Shown one piece after another: positions 10,041-22,921 of a stretch of DNA of 64,000 nucleotides. Under the pieces are notes generated by a model. It had not been told where the DNA came from, ran no database searches, and saw nothing but the letters and a program-made list of their open reading frames with translations. The DNA lies in contig NC_052395.1 in assembly GCF_009389715.1 (NCBI RefSeq), positions 21,180,493 through 21,244,492 on the forward strand, in the 5' to 3' direction. The position numbers and the translations under genes were made by a program. Numbering within the stretch: position 1 is the stretch's first letter; each line of letters opens with the position of its first letter. Source of the stretch: Phoenix dactylifera (Eukaryota; Streptophyta; Magnoliopsida; Arecales; Arecaceae).

Positions 10041-11450
10041 CGTATTATCATAAAAATTAATTATGAAGCTCTCTCTCTACATTGCATTTACAGTTTGGAT
10101 GTAGACCTCAGGTTAAATAATCCAAAGTTTTAGCAGCATGGGCTTTAAGGGGTGGTTGGTATGTAATATAGAGTTAATATGGATGGAGATGATATGATTA
10201 TTATGTTTGATTGTATTTTACATCGGATGAAAAATGGGTTCGGGCCAGCCCGAGGCTTATCGGGCTGGCTAATCCCTGAGCTAGGTCCAAAAGAGTCGGT
10301 ACCAAATTTGGATTTAAATGTTGTGGAGTCTATTTATTTTTGGGATCAAATTTGGATATGTCATTGACTCGGCCTGGGTTTGACCTAAGCTCGAACAAGG
10401 CTCGAACGGAGCCTGAAGGTCTAAATTGAAGTCCGAATTAGTTTATTCTCTGTATATTATTATTTAGAGAGAATAATGAGAAAATAAAGGATAAATTAAA
10501 ATGAGTTTAGCCGAAAATAATATATTTTATATTATTTATTTGTGTTAAGGAGAGAGTTTAATTTTTAACTAGTTTATTTATTTGCTAAGTAATATTATGA
10601 AATACTAAATTTCAATCAGATTTGTGTTTGATCTATTTTTTGACCTAAATAGGTAATTCGGGCTGGCTCTATCCTAGGTTGAGGCTTGAATTGTTTAAAA
10701 TTTTTCAGGCCTAATCCCGAGTCCTAAAAAATTCGGGTCGAGTTTTGAGTAGGAATATAGCTTGGCTTGACCCGACTCACTTCTAACCCTAATTATATTA
10801 ATTCTATAGAATAGTAATTTTAAATTATTTTTATTTAATTATGAGGTTAGGTATCTAAGATTACTAAAAAGATAAAATTTAGAGATAAAAATATGAAATA
10901 AAAATATCTTTTAGTAGAAAAAATAGTTGCATCAACATATTTAATATCATATATTAATATTATGTATATCGTAGGTATTATATAATCGGTGGTTTTGGAT
11001 TTTTATGGGATATTAAATAAGATTATTCATTAATATTAAAAAATATCTAATCATTGGTATATAGCATATTTTTACATGATTAAAAATTAAATTATTTCAG
11101 GGTAAGTATCATAATCATCTTGGTGATCCTATTTGGACCACCAGTCACCACCTTAATGTATACTTGGATTATCTTGAAGGTTCTAGGCGGCTGTCGCGTA
11201 AATATAATTTATTATTAATACGTGACGGCCCGTGCTCTATATAGGAAGGCCTCGGGCTAGGTTAGTAGCGGTAGGCTAAAGTCGGCAAATCGATTGGTGA
11301 GTGCGAGCCTAAGAGAAAGGCTTTGTGGCCTACCCTTTTGATTTCGATGGCAGGTAGCGGCTGTGGGTGGAATTCATTTGGTTTTATGCCATGTGGAAGA
11401 CTGTTTATATTAGTTTATGTGAAGTATCAATAATATTATTTTTTTCGAAA
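10041..11450. other. Repeat-rich AT intergenic DNA
   Basis: Contains several 'gggtcgggccagcccgag' and 'cgggctggc' phrases at 10230-10440 and 10640-10770, then a long AT-rich stretch and a GC-richer block at 11160-11400. No gene is recognised. The GC-rich phrases look like dispersed repeat fragments, but I cannot assign a family. Confidence 0.35.
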
Positions 11451-11454
11451 GAAA

Positions 11455-11632
11455 CTATCCGATAGGCAAATAAGGCTGCAGACTGGATGGCTGCTTACAT
11501 GGCTAGCCACTCCGGACGCATCTTATGGGCTGGGGAGGGAGAGTTGCTCCGGGCACTTTATGATCTTTTGTTTTCTAATTTTATTAGATGTATCCGTAGC
11601 TATGTAATACCCGTTTTAGGCTTAAAAAAAAA
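11455..11632 (+). mobile_element. LINE-type (non-LTR) retrotransposon 3' remnant, RNase H C-terminus
   Basis: The frame around 11464-11620 reads a 'ANKAADWMAAY' phrase, then 'SHSG', 'GELLRALYDLLFSNF' and 'CIRS'. This matches the C-terminal end of the RNase H domain of plant LINE-type elements as I recall it (the family usually has REGNxAADWVA...). One in-frame stop precedes 'ANKAADW'. The coding end is followed by an A-rich tract at 11622-11632. Only the 3' tip is present, as expected for a 5'-truncated insertion. Family assignment is from memory. Confidence 0.5.
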
Positions 11633-11639
11633 CACTATC

Positions 11640-12382
11640 CAATGGAGCATGGTTAAAAGAAATAGCAATTACGGTATGTATCTAAGAAGTCCCTTTTCAT
11701 ATCCATATTACATTGATAAAACCTATGTTTGAATTTGTTTTGTTTAATGCTGAACCTGATTGAAATCCAAAAAATAATTTAAGAGAACCTTTTTTTTTTT
11801 TTAAGGAAGAAGGAGACTAATGGGTGTAATTCCATTAATCACCAAATTCATTCAGAAATAAAAGAAGAAAAGAATGTACAGTCAGCAAAAGCTATAGCAC
11901 ATAAGAAAAATAGATGAAAGAGAAATATTTAAGATTAATGGGAACTTGAAACTGCTGCTTCTAAGAGATTTGAACGAGAAATACTTCTCAATAATTTAGT
12001 ATCTGAGGGCAATCAGGATGCAACAAGTAAAAAGATTCCATAGATGGTTATAATGCTGCAGAATTCCAGATCATAGTTTTTGGTAGATAAAAAACGGCGG
12101 AATAAAAATTCCAAAAGTGATGAGAAGGAAAAAGCTTCGTTGGAGCTTGCTAATTTACACCGAGACCAAATCAGGTTAGGATCGGGTCAGGTTTCCAAGT
12201 CGGGTTAACTTTTTGCCACCCCTGGTTCTCGAAATAAAAGCTATTAGTTTGTCGAATATTTATACGATCCATATCCGACCCGTTTTCGGCCCATAGACAG
12301 GCCAAGATCTGTTACCTTTTTTGAAGCTACTGCTTCCTGTTCAATCCAATTCGCGTTCCTCTCCCTCCTCCATGGTTTTGAA
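11640..12382. other. Intergenic DNA and POT1 upstream region
   Basis: No open frame of note. The last ~100 bp before 12383 are plausibly the POT1 5' UTR and core promoter, but no clear TATA box is visible, as is common for housekeeping genes. Divergent minus-strand frames here are shadows of POT1 exon 1. Confidence 0.35.
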
Positions 12383-15300
12383 ATGGAATCGGGTCGATCT
12401 CCTGCGAGGAAAGCTAGCGATTTGGAAGGGGAAATGGGACCGAGAGGACCCTCGACGGCATATTTCTATCTCCCGCTCGCTGATGCGTTGAAGATGATTA
12501 ACGTGAAGGTGAATCTCTTTGCTGCCGTCTCCGAGATCAGGGAGCCGAAACGGAGCAGAGGAACCGGTTTGTCTCTCTTGCCTTTTGCCCACGCCCCCTC
12601 CAGGCGCCCCCCCGCCCCCCCGCCCCGGCAATTCTTGCTTTAATTGGAGGCCTTGTTATGCTTCCAGGACTTTTTTTTTTCCCGCCTCAAATATTCCAGC
12701 TTCCTTTGGGTTCCTAGGGTTTGGAACGATGGCGAATTGTTGTAAGGTGTTAGTTTAGTCAGTAAGGAATATTTCAAATCCGAAACTTTCTCAATTTGAA
12801 GCTTCTCCTAACCTATTTACTTTTAGGGCACAAGTGACAGTCTCTTTCCGAGATAGTAAAACATTAGTGTGATTATAATTTGTACAGTATATTGAAGCGA
12901 TATATTTGGATACCTGTATTTTTTTTGTTAAGAAAAAAGAGAGGGATATCCCGCTAAATTCATCAAAATAATGAAGAAAAACCTGTATGTAGATAGATCC
13001 TCTCTAATGCCAAATTTTGAACCTCTTGTAAGTTTTATGAGAAATCACATACTTGGAGATGATTTGGTTAAAAAAAAAAACAATTTTTGAATGGGCGGCA
13101 GTTTTCAAATGAATATATTGATGTAAAGTTTGAATATTCTGTGCTCATAGTATTGTATTTTATCCTTTGACATTAGACCTTCTTTTGCCTATGCTGAACC
13201 TTAACTTAGCATATAGCAAAACTAACCAGAGCTCTTAACTTCGAGTTGCTTGACTCATTATGTATGGCTGAGCTTTTTATCCTTCTTTTTCGGACACCAA
13301 TAAGCTACAAAGGAGTTCTTTAACTTGCCTGATTGGATGCTTGCATGTAAATTTATGAAAATTCTATGTAAAATATCTTATTCAATTGGTTTTGGATGAT
13401 CCCTCACAGACTATGTTCTCACACTAAAGATAAGGGACCAGTCTTATTCAGCACCAGGGCTTTCTGTGAACTTCTTTGCTGAGAGTACAACAAAGTTACC
13501 TCATGTTAGGTCAACTGGCGATATAATCAGTCTTCACCGTGTTGTGGTAAATCTTAGCATTAGCGCTCTTATCTGCCATTTTCTTTGGCATAATAATCCT
13601 TCTTGTTGACGGTGTATTCATCTAGCGTCATTGTGTCGTTTAAGTACATCATTTTGATTGAAATATTTTACGCAGAAAAGATGCATTGGTCTGCATACTC
13701 CCAGGTAAGCTGTCCATGAAATATACTGTATATGGTAGACAGTGGGAAGATGTTAGCAAGATGGGGGAAAGAATGTTTCTAGCTAGGGTATCTTCGACTC
13801 CCAGAAATTGCTGAAAAATTGGGATACTGGAAAATCACTTTCAGAAGGAATCCAATGCACTGATAATCTGCAAGCTCCCTATTGCATTGATCCTTCTCTA
13901 CTGTATCACCTTCTCTCTCTCAAACATTTGGTTGTGTGGGACTTATCCTAGAATAGTTTGTCTGGGCATTCAAACAAGCCCTTAATGCATCGAGTATTTT
14001 AATAAGATGAAGTTGCATTCTCTCTTTACCCGAATGCGAGATGAAAAATTTCCTCTAATGCTTGCATATGTTGTTTTTTGTTTAGTTAATAGTACTAGAT
14101 CATTTGACCTAGCGTATAAAATTTATATTGCTAAAGTTTATATCCACAGATAAAATGGTGAAAAAACTCAAAGGACAAAGGGAACAATTAAAAGTCCATG
14201 AAGGTTGGAGTACATATTATCTTAAAAGAAATGAAATCAACCCCAATTTTTTATCTAATTCCACAATGTTGGCAACACTCAACCACAAGAATCCTATGTT
14301 ATTTATTATTGCAATTTTCAGCACTTGCATTTGATTGGCTGTCCTAGGTGTGTACTGATGGCATTTGCCTTTTTTCTTCCATATGAAAACTAAAATTTTG
14401 TTTATATTTTGAATTCGCAAGTTTTGCTTATTCAATGTGAATGACGGACAGGAGCTATTAGAAACATCATCACAATTGTACGTATTGAAGTAGTATAAGG
14501 TATGCTTAATCAAAGAACATGAGTAAGTATTGCATTATTAAATCTCATTGATTTCATCGTAACCATTGCTTGACCAAATAGTTGGGACCAAACATTCATC
14601 TCAATTTTCACATCTTATGTGAAATAACTCTTAAAGGCATGTGTTATTTCTCATATCAGAATTACAATTCTTGTGTATCTATATATTGTTACCATTAATG
14701 GTCTTGGTGTTGCATGGATATTTTAAAGTAACTTGTACAATAAGATTGTTGTTTATGACCTCTATTGGTTGGTCACAATTTTTTTTGGCTAAAACATTGG
14801 AGTTCATATTTGGATAGAGTGTTTTGAATAACAAAATCTCAATACTTCAATGCATATCTTGTCCAGATGAAAATCCACAATGGAGAATTTTATTGTGTTT
14901 GCAATAAGAAATTCTCTTCATTTGCGCTATTTGAAGGGAAAACTGCTGAAAGTTTCCGTCCCTATCAGGCTTCTACAGAGTACAAAGCTACTGATCATGA
15001 CAATGAATTTTTGTCACAGCTAAGGACATGGTTGCTCAATTATCTGCATGGTGCAGGTAAAACTGTATGGTCCATGGTAATTTTTGTTTAGCTTTAGTTT
15101 GGCATTATTAGTTACTCAGGCAAGCAATCTGATTCTGTTAATGCTTGGAATCTTTTTGTTTTCTGCTACAGTATTTGAATCTTTTCACTCATCTTGTTCA
15201 TGAAAATTGGATAGATTCTGTTAATTTTTTTGCCATCATTACTTCATTGCAATACCAACTCTAATTTCTTAATCTGGTTGTTTAGTTCTGAATGAATACT

Positions 15301-18300
15301 CATTGCAGCTAAATAGAATCAAGATTGGTCATGTTTTCGATCTAATTTGCAAGGTAAGTCCATGGGTCTAATAATTTATTTTATATATTTGTTCTTAAGT
15401 AAGTTTAAATGTGAACAAAAAACATTTTCATGGTTGTGGTGAAGGTTCTTCATTTGTGCGAAACTTCTAATGGTGAGTGGGTGCTCTTTGTGTGGGATGG
15501 AACGGATACCCCTCCTGTAAGCTTTACAATGGAGTAAGTATATATTTTCGTTTGATTTTAAAATTTTCTCATGACTTAGTTGTCATAATTGAGTTTTAAA
15601 GTTTTGATAGCAAGGTATATAGACCGTTGTGATCATAGGAAATGAGCCTTTATGATATTAACCAACATTCTCTTCTTGTTTTTATGGGTCAGTTACATGA
15701 ATTTCTCAAATTTTATCATTACTATCTATTAAGAGCAAGGTTCATTGGCTCGGTACTGGATCCCATACCGGTGCCACACTAGCACAATATTGGTACGTTA
15801 CGGTATGGATTTTTTTATGCCACCCATACCGGATACCGATATCGAATGGTATGGTATGGTATGCTCCATACCGTCTGGTTTGGGCTGGTGCGGTGTACCT
15901 TGATTGAGGGTGTGTGCATTGGGCCTAATAAACTTTCAGTGTACAACCAACTTTGCTTTCAGAATTGTTAGCTTCAAAAGAAAATTGGTTTGCTGGGAAT
16001 AGTTCTGAAATTTTTGACATGACATGAACATGCATTTTGCTTTAGGTGACCTTTTGTGAACCCAACAATCAAATGCAAGTATATATTTATTTGATTGCTA
16101 GGTGTTTGACAAAATATTTAGGTGTAAAACTTGTGGTTTTTTCTTGAAAGTTTGTAGCTCTCTCAAAGATTTTTTAAAGGTAAGAAGATAAAAAGGGTGT
16201 AGGCATTTTGTTTAAATTTGATTATGGACTCTGGCAAGGATCACACATATCATACACCAAACATGGGCAAAACTTGATGGTTAGTTTATATCACATAATT
16301 TGACCATGGTTTCGAATTTGATGGACAATAAATATGCAAAAATATAAAGAAAAGAATTCTATCTTGAACATTCCATTTGTTCTGGAAATAATTAAAGCAT
16401 AAGGTGCTTGCATTCCATGGAAGGCCTAACTTAAGGCACGAGGGGTGTGGTGGTCAACCTTTAGCTGATATGCATAACCAGCATTATGTGTCATCAGTTA
16501 TGAGCCTCAAGGTGTTTTTGTAGGGTATTGCCTTGAGTTACAAGGTGAGGTCAACCACAAATAAGCCTTTTTCTCGGTGACCGTTTCTTCCATTTCCAAC
16601 AAAAAGGTTTGATTCCTTAATCCGACTTGAATTGAAGTGGCCTAGATTTGCATCATGGATAGGAAAGAGCTACCCTATAAGATTGCTGTTATGTTGAATA
16701 TGTAGTAACTAAGGTATAATATGATTTTGTGAAAAGAATATGTTGAAGGGGCTCGTTTGTTGTACTATAAAGGAGACCTCTACAAGGCGGAGCTTCAATT
16801 TGCAGAAGAATCTATAGAAAGGGAAATCTAACAATTTGGATGAAAGTTCTAATGATGAATTGGAAAAGTTTACGTAGGTTATGACAACAACTGAGGTAAA
16901 AGCATGCGGTGGAAAGGAATTTCTAGAGCTAACCTAATAGATGAAATATGGCTTGTTGGTTATGGCTCTATAGTTATTGTAGCTACAGTTTCTTTATACG
17001 TAAATTTCTGATTTGTTATATGATGAGAGTAATGTGCAGTGTAATTCTGTTTGATGGAATAACAGCCTAGATAATGAAGGGAAAACTCCATCTCCTTTAC
17101 ATGTTGAAGAATTTTCTCTTTCAAGAGAAGTCCTACATGCATTTCCTCGAGGTGGGACAGTCTTAAGGATATTTGCTGATAAATATTTCAAAGAGATTCC
17201 GCAATTGCAAGGAGGTGGCCACTGGGTTAAATTATGCAATATAATATGTGAGCTGCGGTCTGATATGTGGAAAGGTGTGTTGCAGCCTTCCAGTAAAATC
17301 CATCTTCTATCTGATCAAGATGACACCGTATTACATCGTTTAAAGTAATTTCATCTCTTTTCTCGATTTGGTATAATTCAGTTCTTTTATCTTCGATGGG
17401 AATCTTTGTAACAGTATCCATTTTTCAAACTAGGATGTATAATGATCGTATTACATCTAACCCAAAGTGCCAACCTTTTATGAGCTTTCCTCAGCCTTCT
17501 GATATTACAGGTATTGGAGTTTAACTTCGTTCTTTGGTTAGGAACTTGCATCAAGCGTTTGCTGTTCTTATATTTGATTTGCTGTTTTTTGATGTGATCA
17601 TTCATTTTTTTAATTGTGTTGATATTTTTCCTTTTCAGCTCAGAGATTGACCATTGTGGAATTAAGGATTGATCCTCAATAAAACAAAATTTTATTGTTT
17701 TTAAGTTTAAATTCTTGCTCTTTCCTGGCATCCTTGGCAGTAGAGATAAATAAATACAGATTATACATGGCCTCAAGTTAAAATTTTGTATGCCTTTATG
17801 CATCCTTCATGATTTTTCTTCTAATCGCGAGTGATCTCCTCAGTTTTCATTTCTTCATGTTCGTTTGTGAAGGCATGATGGATGTTTGGCTCATTGCAAA
17901 TGCATGTGCATCTCCATTGATTTATGAAACTTTATTTTTTAGTGAGTTGAGTACATGTAATGAAGATAGATTTGGGGCATGGCTTCATCAAAACATTAGT
18001 AAGTAGGTCATCCCTCCTACTATTTGGCTATGCAATTTTTCATGACTGACCTTTGTCAGATAAAGTTGCCCTTCTAGGAAAAAACGGTGCCAGGATTGAT
18101 GTTGGTTAATGGGGAGAAAGCAATATAACATGCTCAATCCTTCAGTTCTCTCTCAACTTAGAACTGTGCTTTATAAATGACCTTTATTTGGTGGGAAAAA
18201 GGCTTGAATGATGATGATGAGTGTGAGATACTAAACTGGGGCATACAAAGTTTCAAATCAACATCTCCATAGGGGTATATGAGGCAACAATGAGAAACTT

Positions 18301-20622
18301 GAAACAGTCTTTTCTGAGTTTGGTTATTTCCTGCCAGTTGTGGTCATACACCAAAGGGCCAGCTTGAAGCCCTTTTCTATTTAAACAAGCCATGTAGTAG
18401 GATCCATGAAATTTTTGGTACTTGTCTTCTGCAAAATTAAGCAAAATGACTTCACCAGTAGACTTGGCATAAATAATTTTTATCATATTTTTCATGCATT
18501 CGATTGAGGCTGTGTCCCCCAAATGCGCTGTGTGTATGTGGCCTAATGCTGCCTTTTCTGTATATGTTGAAGGATTTAGTATCAGTCTCGAGCTAGAGCT
18601 TGAGGCTAGTGCAAGGGCGAACATGAAAATAGATCTAGCAAGCCAATGGGGTTGCATATTTTTGAGGATGGTTGTGATACTCATTGCAACTGATTACATA
18701 GTCTAAATATGTTATGTATATGCAATCTCACATTAACTTTTTTGGAGTACGTCTATGGCATGTTAGTTCTCTATCTTTTATAATTCTTTGCAAAATCATC
18801 TTACTTTTTATAGAAATTATTTATTGTTTATGTGTTTGTTTCGCAGCTAAATTTCCTTAAACAATGGAATTAAATGCATGGGAAATTGGAAATTCACTTT
18901 GCCTAACTAGGTTACAATGTTTTGAAGAATCATGCACTATCCATTTTACTGTAGAAGAACTTTGCTTTGCTCCTTTTTTCCCTTTTACTGCAGTCTTGTT
19001 TTTTTTTTTTTGTGTGTGTAATTCTCACTTCAACTTGTATGACCGTAGGAAATCATATATGAACATAGAAATCCATATTTCCTAATATTTCTGTCAAAGC
19101 ATTGAGTGAGGAATATCAAACTGAAACCATAAAAGAACATTTATATCTATAGTTATCTTTTTTTCCAATAAAATTCCCACTTATTTTTTTTAACAATTTA
19201 TTTTTAACTTTCAGATACAGATTTCAGGCATGCTGCCTTTGCAACATTGATGGATTCGCTCACCTATCCTGAGGTCATGTTGTCTATAGATTTTTAAGAG
19301 TTAACTTTTAACTTTTCTTCTCTTATATACATAAAATATAATGACTCCCTAGAAGGAGATATAGATTTACTTTAAAAAATTTAATTGAACTTATGCAACT
19401 AGACACAGCAACTTACATATTAATTAAAATTCAAATAGTATAGAAACATGGACTTTAAATGATTCTTCTTGATCATCTTGCCATTCTTTAATAGCTTCAT
19501 TTTCCAATGCATGTAATTTCCAGTTCCAACATGCTATCTTGTCTGCACACATTTTTAGCCAGCTGTTACCAGGGATCAAGTTATTGACATGTGTATAGGA
19601 ATGCTTGACAAGTGAAGTGTAACTGTACTGATTCAGTAAACTTGAACAAATTAATATGGGATATCTAAATAGATTAACAATGCATAGTAGCCTTTTTTCC
19701 CCTTTTTTTGTAACATGAACTAATTTTTCTTCAATATTATTTTCAACTGACTAAACTACTTAGTTTATATATACAATTACATCTATACCATTTTATTTCA
19801 TTTTTCTTTTCCTTCTTTTATGTATGGAGATGTTCCATCATCAAGGTTATTTGAATGTTAAAAGTGTTGGGCTCTTAGGTGTAATTTTGTGGAGACTGAA
19901 GTATCCCCATCATAGGTGTCTAGGTTATTCTAGCAGCATGGGATTCCTTGTATCTTATAAGGGACATCCTTTGTCAAATTAATGCAAAAGCTATTCCTTT
20001 CTTGTAAAGAAAATAATGCATTCAAGCTTTCCGCATAAAACATGCGATTAGTGTTTGACAATTAGTTGGCTGCAGGGGAAAACACTCATTTTAGGTTGGA
20101 TTCTGAATCTTATAGGCGACACACAGGTGCAAGTGCATTGTTCGAGTGGTAGCGGCATATCCTTGGCGAGCTGAAGACCTCCGTTCTCCAATCGACGGGC
20201 ACTACCGGATCAGATTGACTCTGGAAGATCCTACAACAAGAATTCATGCATATGTCTACAGAGAAGATGGGGTAGGATTTAGATTCGCTTTTCCCTCACA
20301 GTTCAATGCTAAACTTACCTCGCATATCTTTGGACATAGAAAGTATGTGTGCAGTTCGATAATTTTTCAATCGATGTTTGAGAACTACACCCTAATCAGA
20401 TCCAACGCATGCCAGGAGAAATTTTTTGGTGGCTACCCAACAAACAATGTACTAGCTAGCAAGATGAACATGCTACTGGGTATAACTGATGGTGCTGGCC
20501 AAGCCTGTGCTACTAGAGATCCACCATGGGTATGGTGCTGCTTGAAATCTTATTATTTGGACAAAAGCAACCCATGGGGAACCAGGAGGTACCGAATCTT
20601 TGGCACCAAGTTAACTGGGTGA
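12383..20622 (+). CDS. POT1: POT1-like protection of telomeres protein, ten exons
   Basis: A single-stranded telomeric DNA-binding, OB-fold protein acting at chromosome ends; in plants, POT1 paralogues are also linked to telomerase. Exons: 12383-12566, 13410-13546, 14867-15076, 15309-15353, 15445-15533, 17066-17344, 17434-17510, 19215-about 19281, 20127-20271 and 20416-20622. These sum to 1440 nt with every phase consistent, 479 codons plus stop. The N-terminal OB fold carries 'YLPLADALKMINVKVNLFAAV' split across 12461-12523 and 'SAPGLSVNFFAES'. The second has 'HGAGKT...IGHVFDLICK' and 'WVLFVWDGTDTPP'. The C-terminus has 'VVAAYPWRAEDLRSP' and ends 'RYRIFGTKLTG'. The donor of exon 3 is placed at 15076 because the nearer GT at 15057 gives a stop. 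The exon 8 donor (GTCTAT) is weak and the least certain junction. Introns hold palm-type 'GGTACCGG' repeats (15740-15910). Confidence 0.88.
15740..15910. repeat. 'GGTACCGG/CCATACCG' dispersed repeat in POT1 intron 5
   Basis: Dense short phrases such as 'ggtactggatcccataccgg', 'ggtacgttacggtatgg' and 'ataccggataccgatatcg' occur here. Similar phrases reappear at the two flanks of the gypsy element (47050-47075 and 52545-52610), so this is a dispersed family in the genome. It shows no coding capacity. Confidence 0.55.
20272..20415 (+). other. POT1 intron 9, 144 nt, open in frame
   Basis: The last POT1 intron (donor GTAGGA, acceptor ATGCCAG) is 144 nt, exactly 48 codons, with no in-frame stop. 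Retaining it would insert 48 residues without truncating the protein. Excision joins 'YREDG' to 'EKFFGGYP', which is the family-like junction, so I treat it as an intron. Confidence 0.7.
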
Positions 20623-22030
20623 GGAAGCTTTTGATCATCCTACATTTGAATCTTGGGATACATGTTTGATGTTTTACATTTTGAACCTCTCTTATCATGT
20701 AAATTCCATTTTTTTTAACTTGGAGAAGATTTCCATGCCTGTAACTTGTAGTCCTTTGTGCTATACATGTGTCTGCTAGTTAAGATGCTCGACTTGTTTT
20801 GGCACGTCTGCTAGTGAAACTACATTTACATATATTATCCTAATTTTAAATATTTTATAAATTGAAGGCCCATGTTTAAGTTTGTCTAGGGTGGATGCAT
20901 CCTAGGATTTTCGGAGATGTGCACGCCTAGTCTGTAGCTTTTAAAGTGAGAAGCTTTTAGTTCTAATGGGGTCGAGGGAGGACGTCCAAAGGTGGCGCAT
21001 AACGATGTTAGCACGAAGATTTACGTATGAAATTGTTAAGACAAGCTATGGCTGATCACTAAACCATCAGAAGGGTTGCTATAGAAGATATATGGGTTTG
21101 ACAGGATGTTCTTGAATTCAGAATGTTTTTAAATGTAACTTACCAATTATTCATGCTGCAATTTGACTCCTATCTCGGTCGGAAAGACAAAAAAAATCCT
21201 ATTTTGTTCTCATTAAGCCTGGAGATAACTGGCTTCATATTCACGGGGGTTGTGACGCTCAACTATCCCATCTTCCATAACAAGAGAGGCTAGTATTAAG
21301 TTATATCGAATTTTAAAAGTTATTTAATTTTTATTAGACCCAGAATTGCCTCTCACCATGAATTTAGATAAGTATTCTACTTAATAGTATGCCTTATTTA
21401 TATATGTAATAACAATATTATTTTATAGTATCATCGCAATATAAAAAATTTTCTTTTTTTTCCGAGACAAAAAAAAATCAAGGAAGCAAGTAATTGGTAC
21501 AATATGAGGTTGCTCTATTATAATTTGAATATCATGAGTACGAAATATGGAAGTAGTGTTTCTATATTATAAGGTTAAAATTTTGCACTATTATAAGCTT
21601 ACTTTGTTATAGCTTGGGATTTTGGGACCCTTCACTAACTTAAATCCTCTTAATGGTTAATTGCTTAGGAGGGGTTTAGGTTTTAAGTTTATTTTGTGCA
21701 TATATATGTTCTGTTATATGAACCTTTTTTTTTATAGCTAAGGCGGGAGGATTATACCTGATGAGTACAGATACATCCAATAAAATCAAAAAACAAAATA
21801 CCTTAGAGTGCCACAGGCAGTTTCCCGTCTCCAGCCTATATGGTACTACTGCTAGAATCCGCAACCTCATAGCTTTACGAAAAATATGCTTGATCTGAAA
21901 GGTCCTTCATTTTTTACTAATGTCTAGATGTCTCGGAGCAAAAGGTAGACATAACCTTAATTTCTTGGGCTCTCCCGAATCCTGTTGTATGAACTTTTGC
22001 CGGCTTTCTATTTCCGAATACAAACGTTAG
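20623..22030. other. Intergenic DNA after POT1
   Basis: 3' flank of POT1 and AT-rich sequence; I see no gene, RNA gene or clear mobile element. Short frames here carry no recognisable motif. Confidence 0.4.
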
Positions 22031-22119
22031 TCGGCATCCCTTCAAAGCTTAACTAGAGCAAACGCCGGAAGGAGTAGGTCGGCAACTCGCCTTGATTTAA
22101 CGGATTTGTTACAAACCTC

Positions 22120-22480
22120 TATATATAGCACCGTCCACCCATACGAACGTGGGAGCGGGCGGTGAGGCCGAAACCCAAGATGGCGCCCGCTCCCCTTGTC
22201 AGGGGTTCCGGAGGGCCAAAAGCAAGAGTGAAGCCCCCTCTCCATCTCTCATTCCTTTCTTTGCGATTCTTGCGTTTTCGATTGATCGAAAGGTTCTTGG
22301 GCTCAGTTCTTTAAAGATCTATCTCTCCTTTCTTTCTTTGCGATTCTTGCGTTTTCGATTGATCAAAAGGTTCTTGGGCACCAGTTCTTCGAAAGTATTA
22401 TCAACTTATCATAATTCTTCATTTGTTTCTTGCGTTTTCGATTGATCTTTGGCTCAGTTCTTTAAGATCGGCACTGTTTG
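22120..22480 (+). repeat. Three-copy tandem repeat with possible promoter-like TATA
   Basis: The phrase 'ttgcgattcttgcgttttcg' plus 'attgatc...aggttcttgggc...cagttctt' starts at 22261 and again at 22338 (77 bp on). Its 'tgcgttttcgattgatc' core recurs at 22431 (83 bp on). Upstream is 'ctatatatagcaccg' at about 22118-22132, which looks like a TATA box, and an ATG at 22180 opens a short frame. This could be the 5' end of an unrecognised plus-strand gene or an LTR; I cannot decide. Confidence 0.4.
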
Positions 22481-22725
22481 GGGAAGGATTTGGGGCATCA
22501 CTTCTTGGCGAGTATAAGTGTATAACCACCATGTCAAGATCCTTCAGTTGTAATTCTGGATGTTTGGTTTCCAAAATTTTATTATTTTACCCATCTTCTC
22601 CAGCCATTTCGTGAGAACGGCCCGGCTCCAGCTCATCCTCAGATCGTATTCGAGGCAAGGGTTTGGAATTCTGGATTCTTGATATATCATCTCTTCACAT
22701 TCCTCACTCTGCGTTGCTTCTTCAG

Positions 22726-22921
22726 GCGGGTGTGAAGGAGAATCTTATCGCTCAGACTCACTGGAGGAGTGCCCTCGGGTTATAATTCCCATTGGACGTT
22801 GGAGAGGAAGCACAGGCTCTTCGGTTTCAGAATCGGAAGACGAATCTCCTGACCACGTTGCAAGTAAAGGTTGTGGGCCTCCCGAAGCCGAGTCCTCTGG
22901 TGTGGGCAACGCGACCGTCAG
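22726..22921 (+). other. Open, exon-like segment of unknown identity
   Basis: A stretch of 196 nt, open in the frame reading 'GGCEGESYRSDSLEE', 'IPIGRWRGSTGSSVSESED' and 'GCGPPEAESSGVGNATVR'. It is bounded by a good acceptor (GCTTCTTCAG ending 22725) and a GT donor (GTAGGA at 22922). The peptide is acidic, Ser/Glu/Gly-rich and has no known domain. It may be a real exon of an unidentified gene, or part of the adjacent organellar-like insert, whose left edge is not clear. Confidence 0.25.

Noticed and set aside
12341..12758. Overlapping frames at POT1 exon 1
   Set aside because: Only the frame starting at 12383 continues in phase through later POT1 exons; the others are shadows.
18253..18684. 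143-codon minus-strand frame inside POT1 intron 7
   Set aside because: No recognisable motif and no splice partners; probably chance, though a gene relic cannot be excluded.
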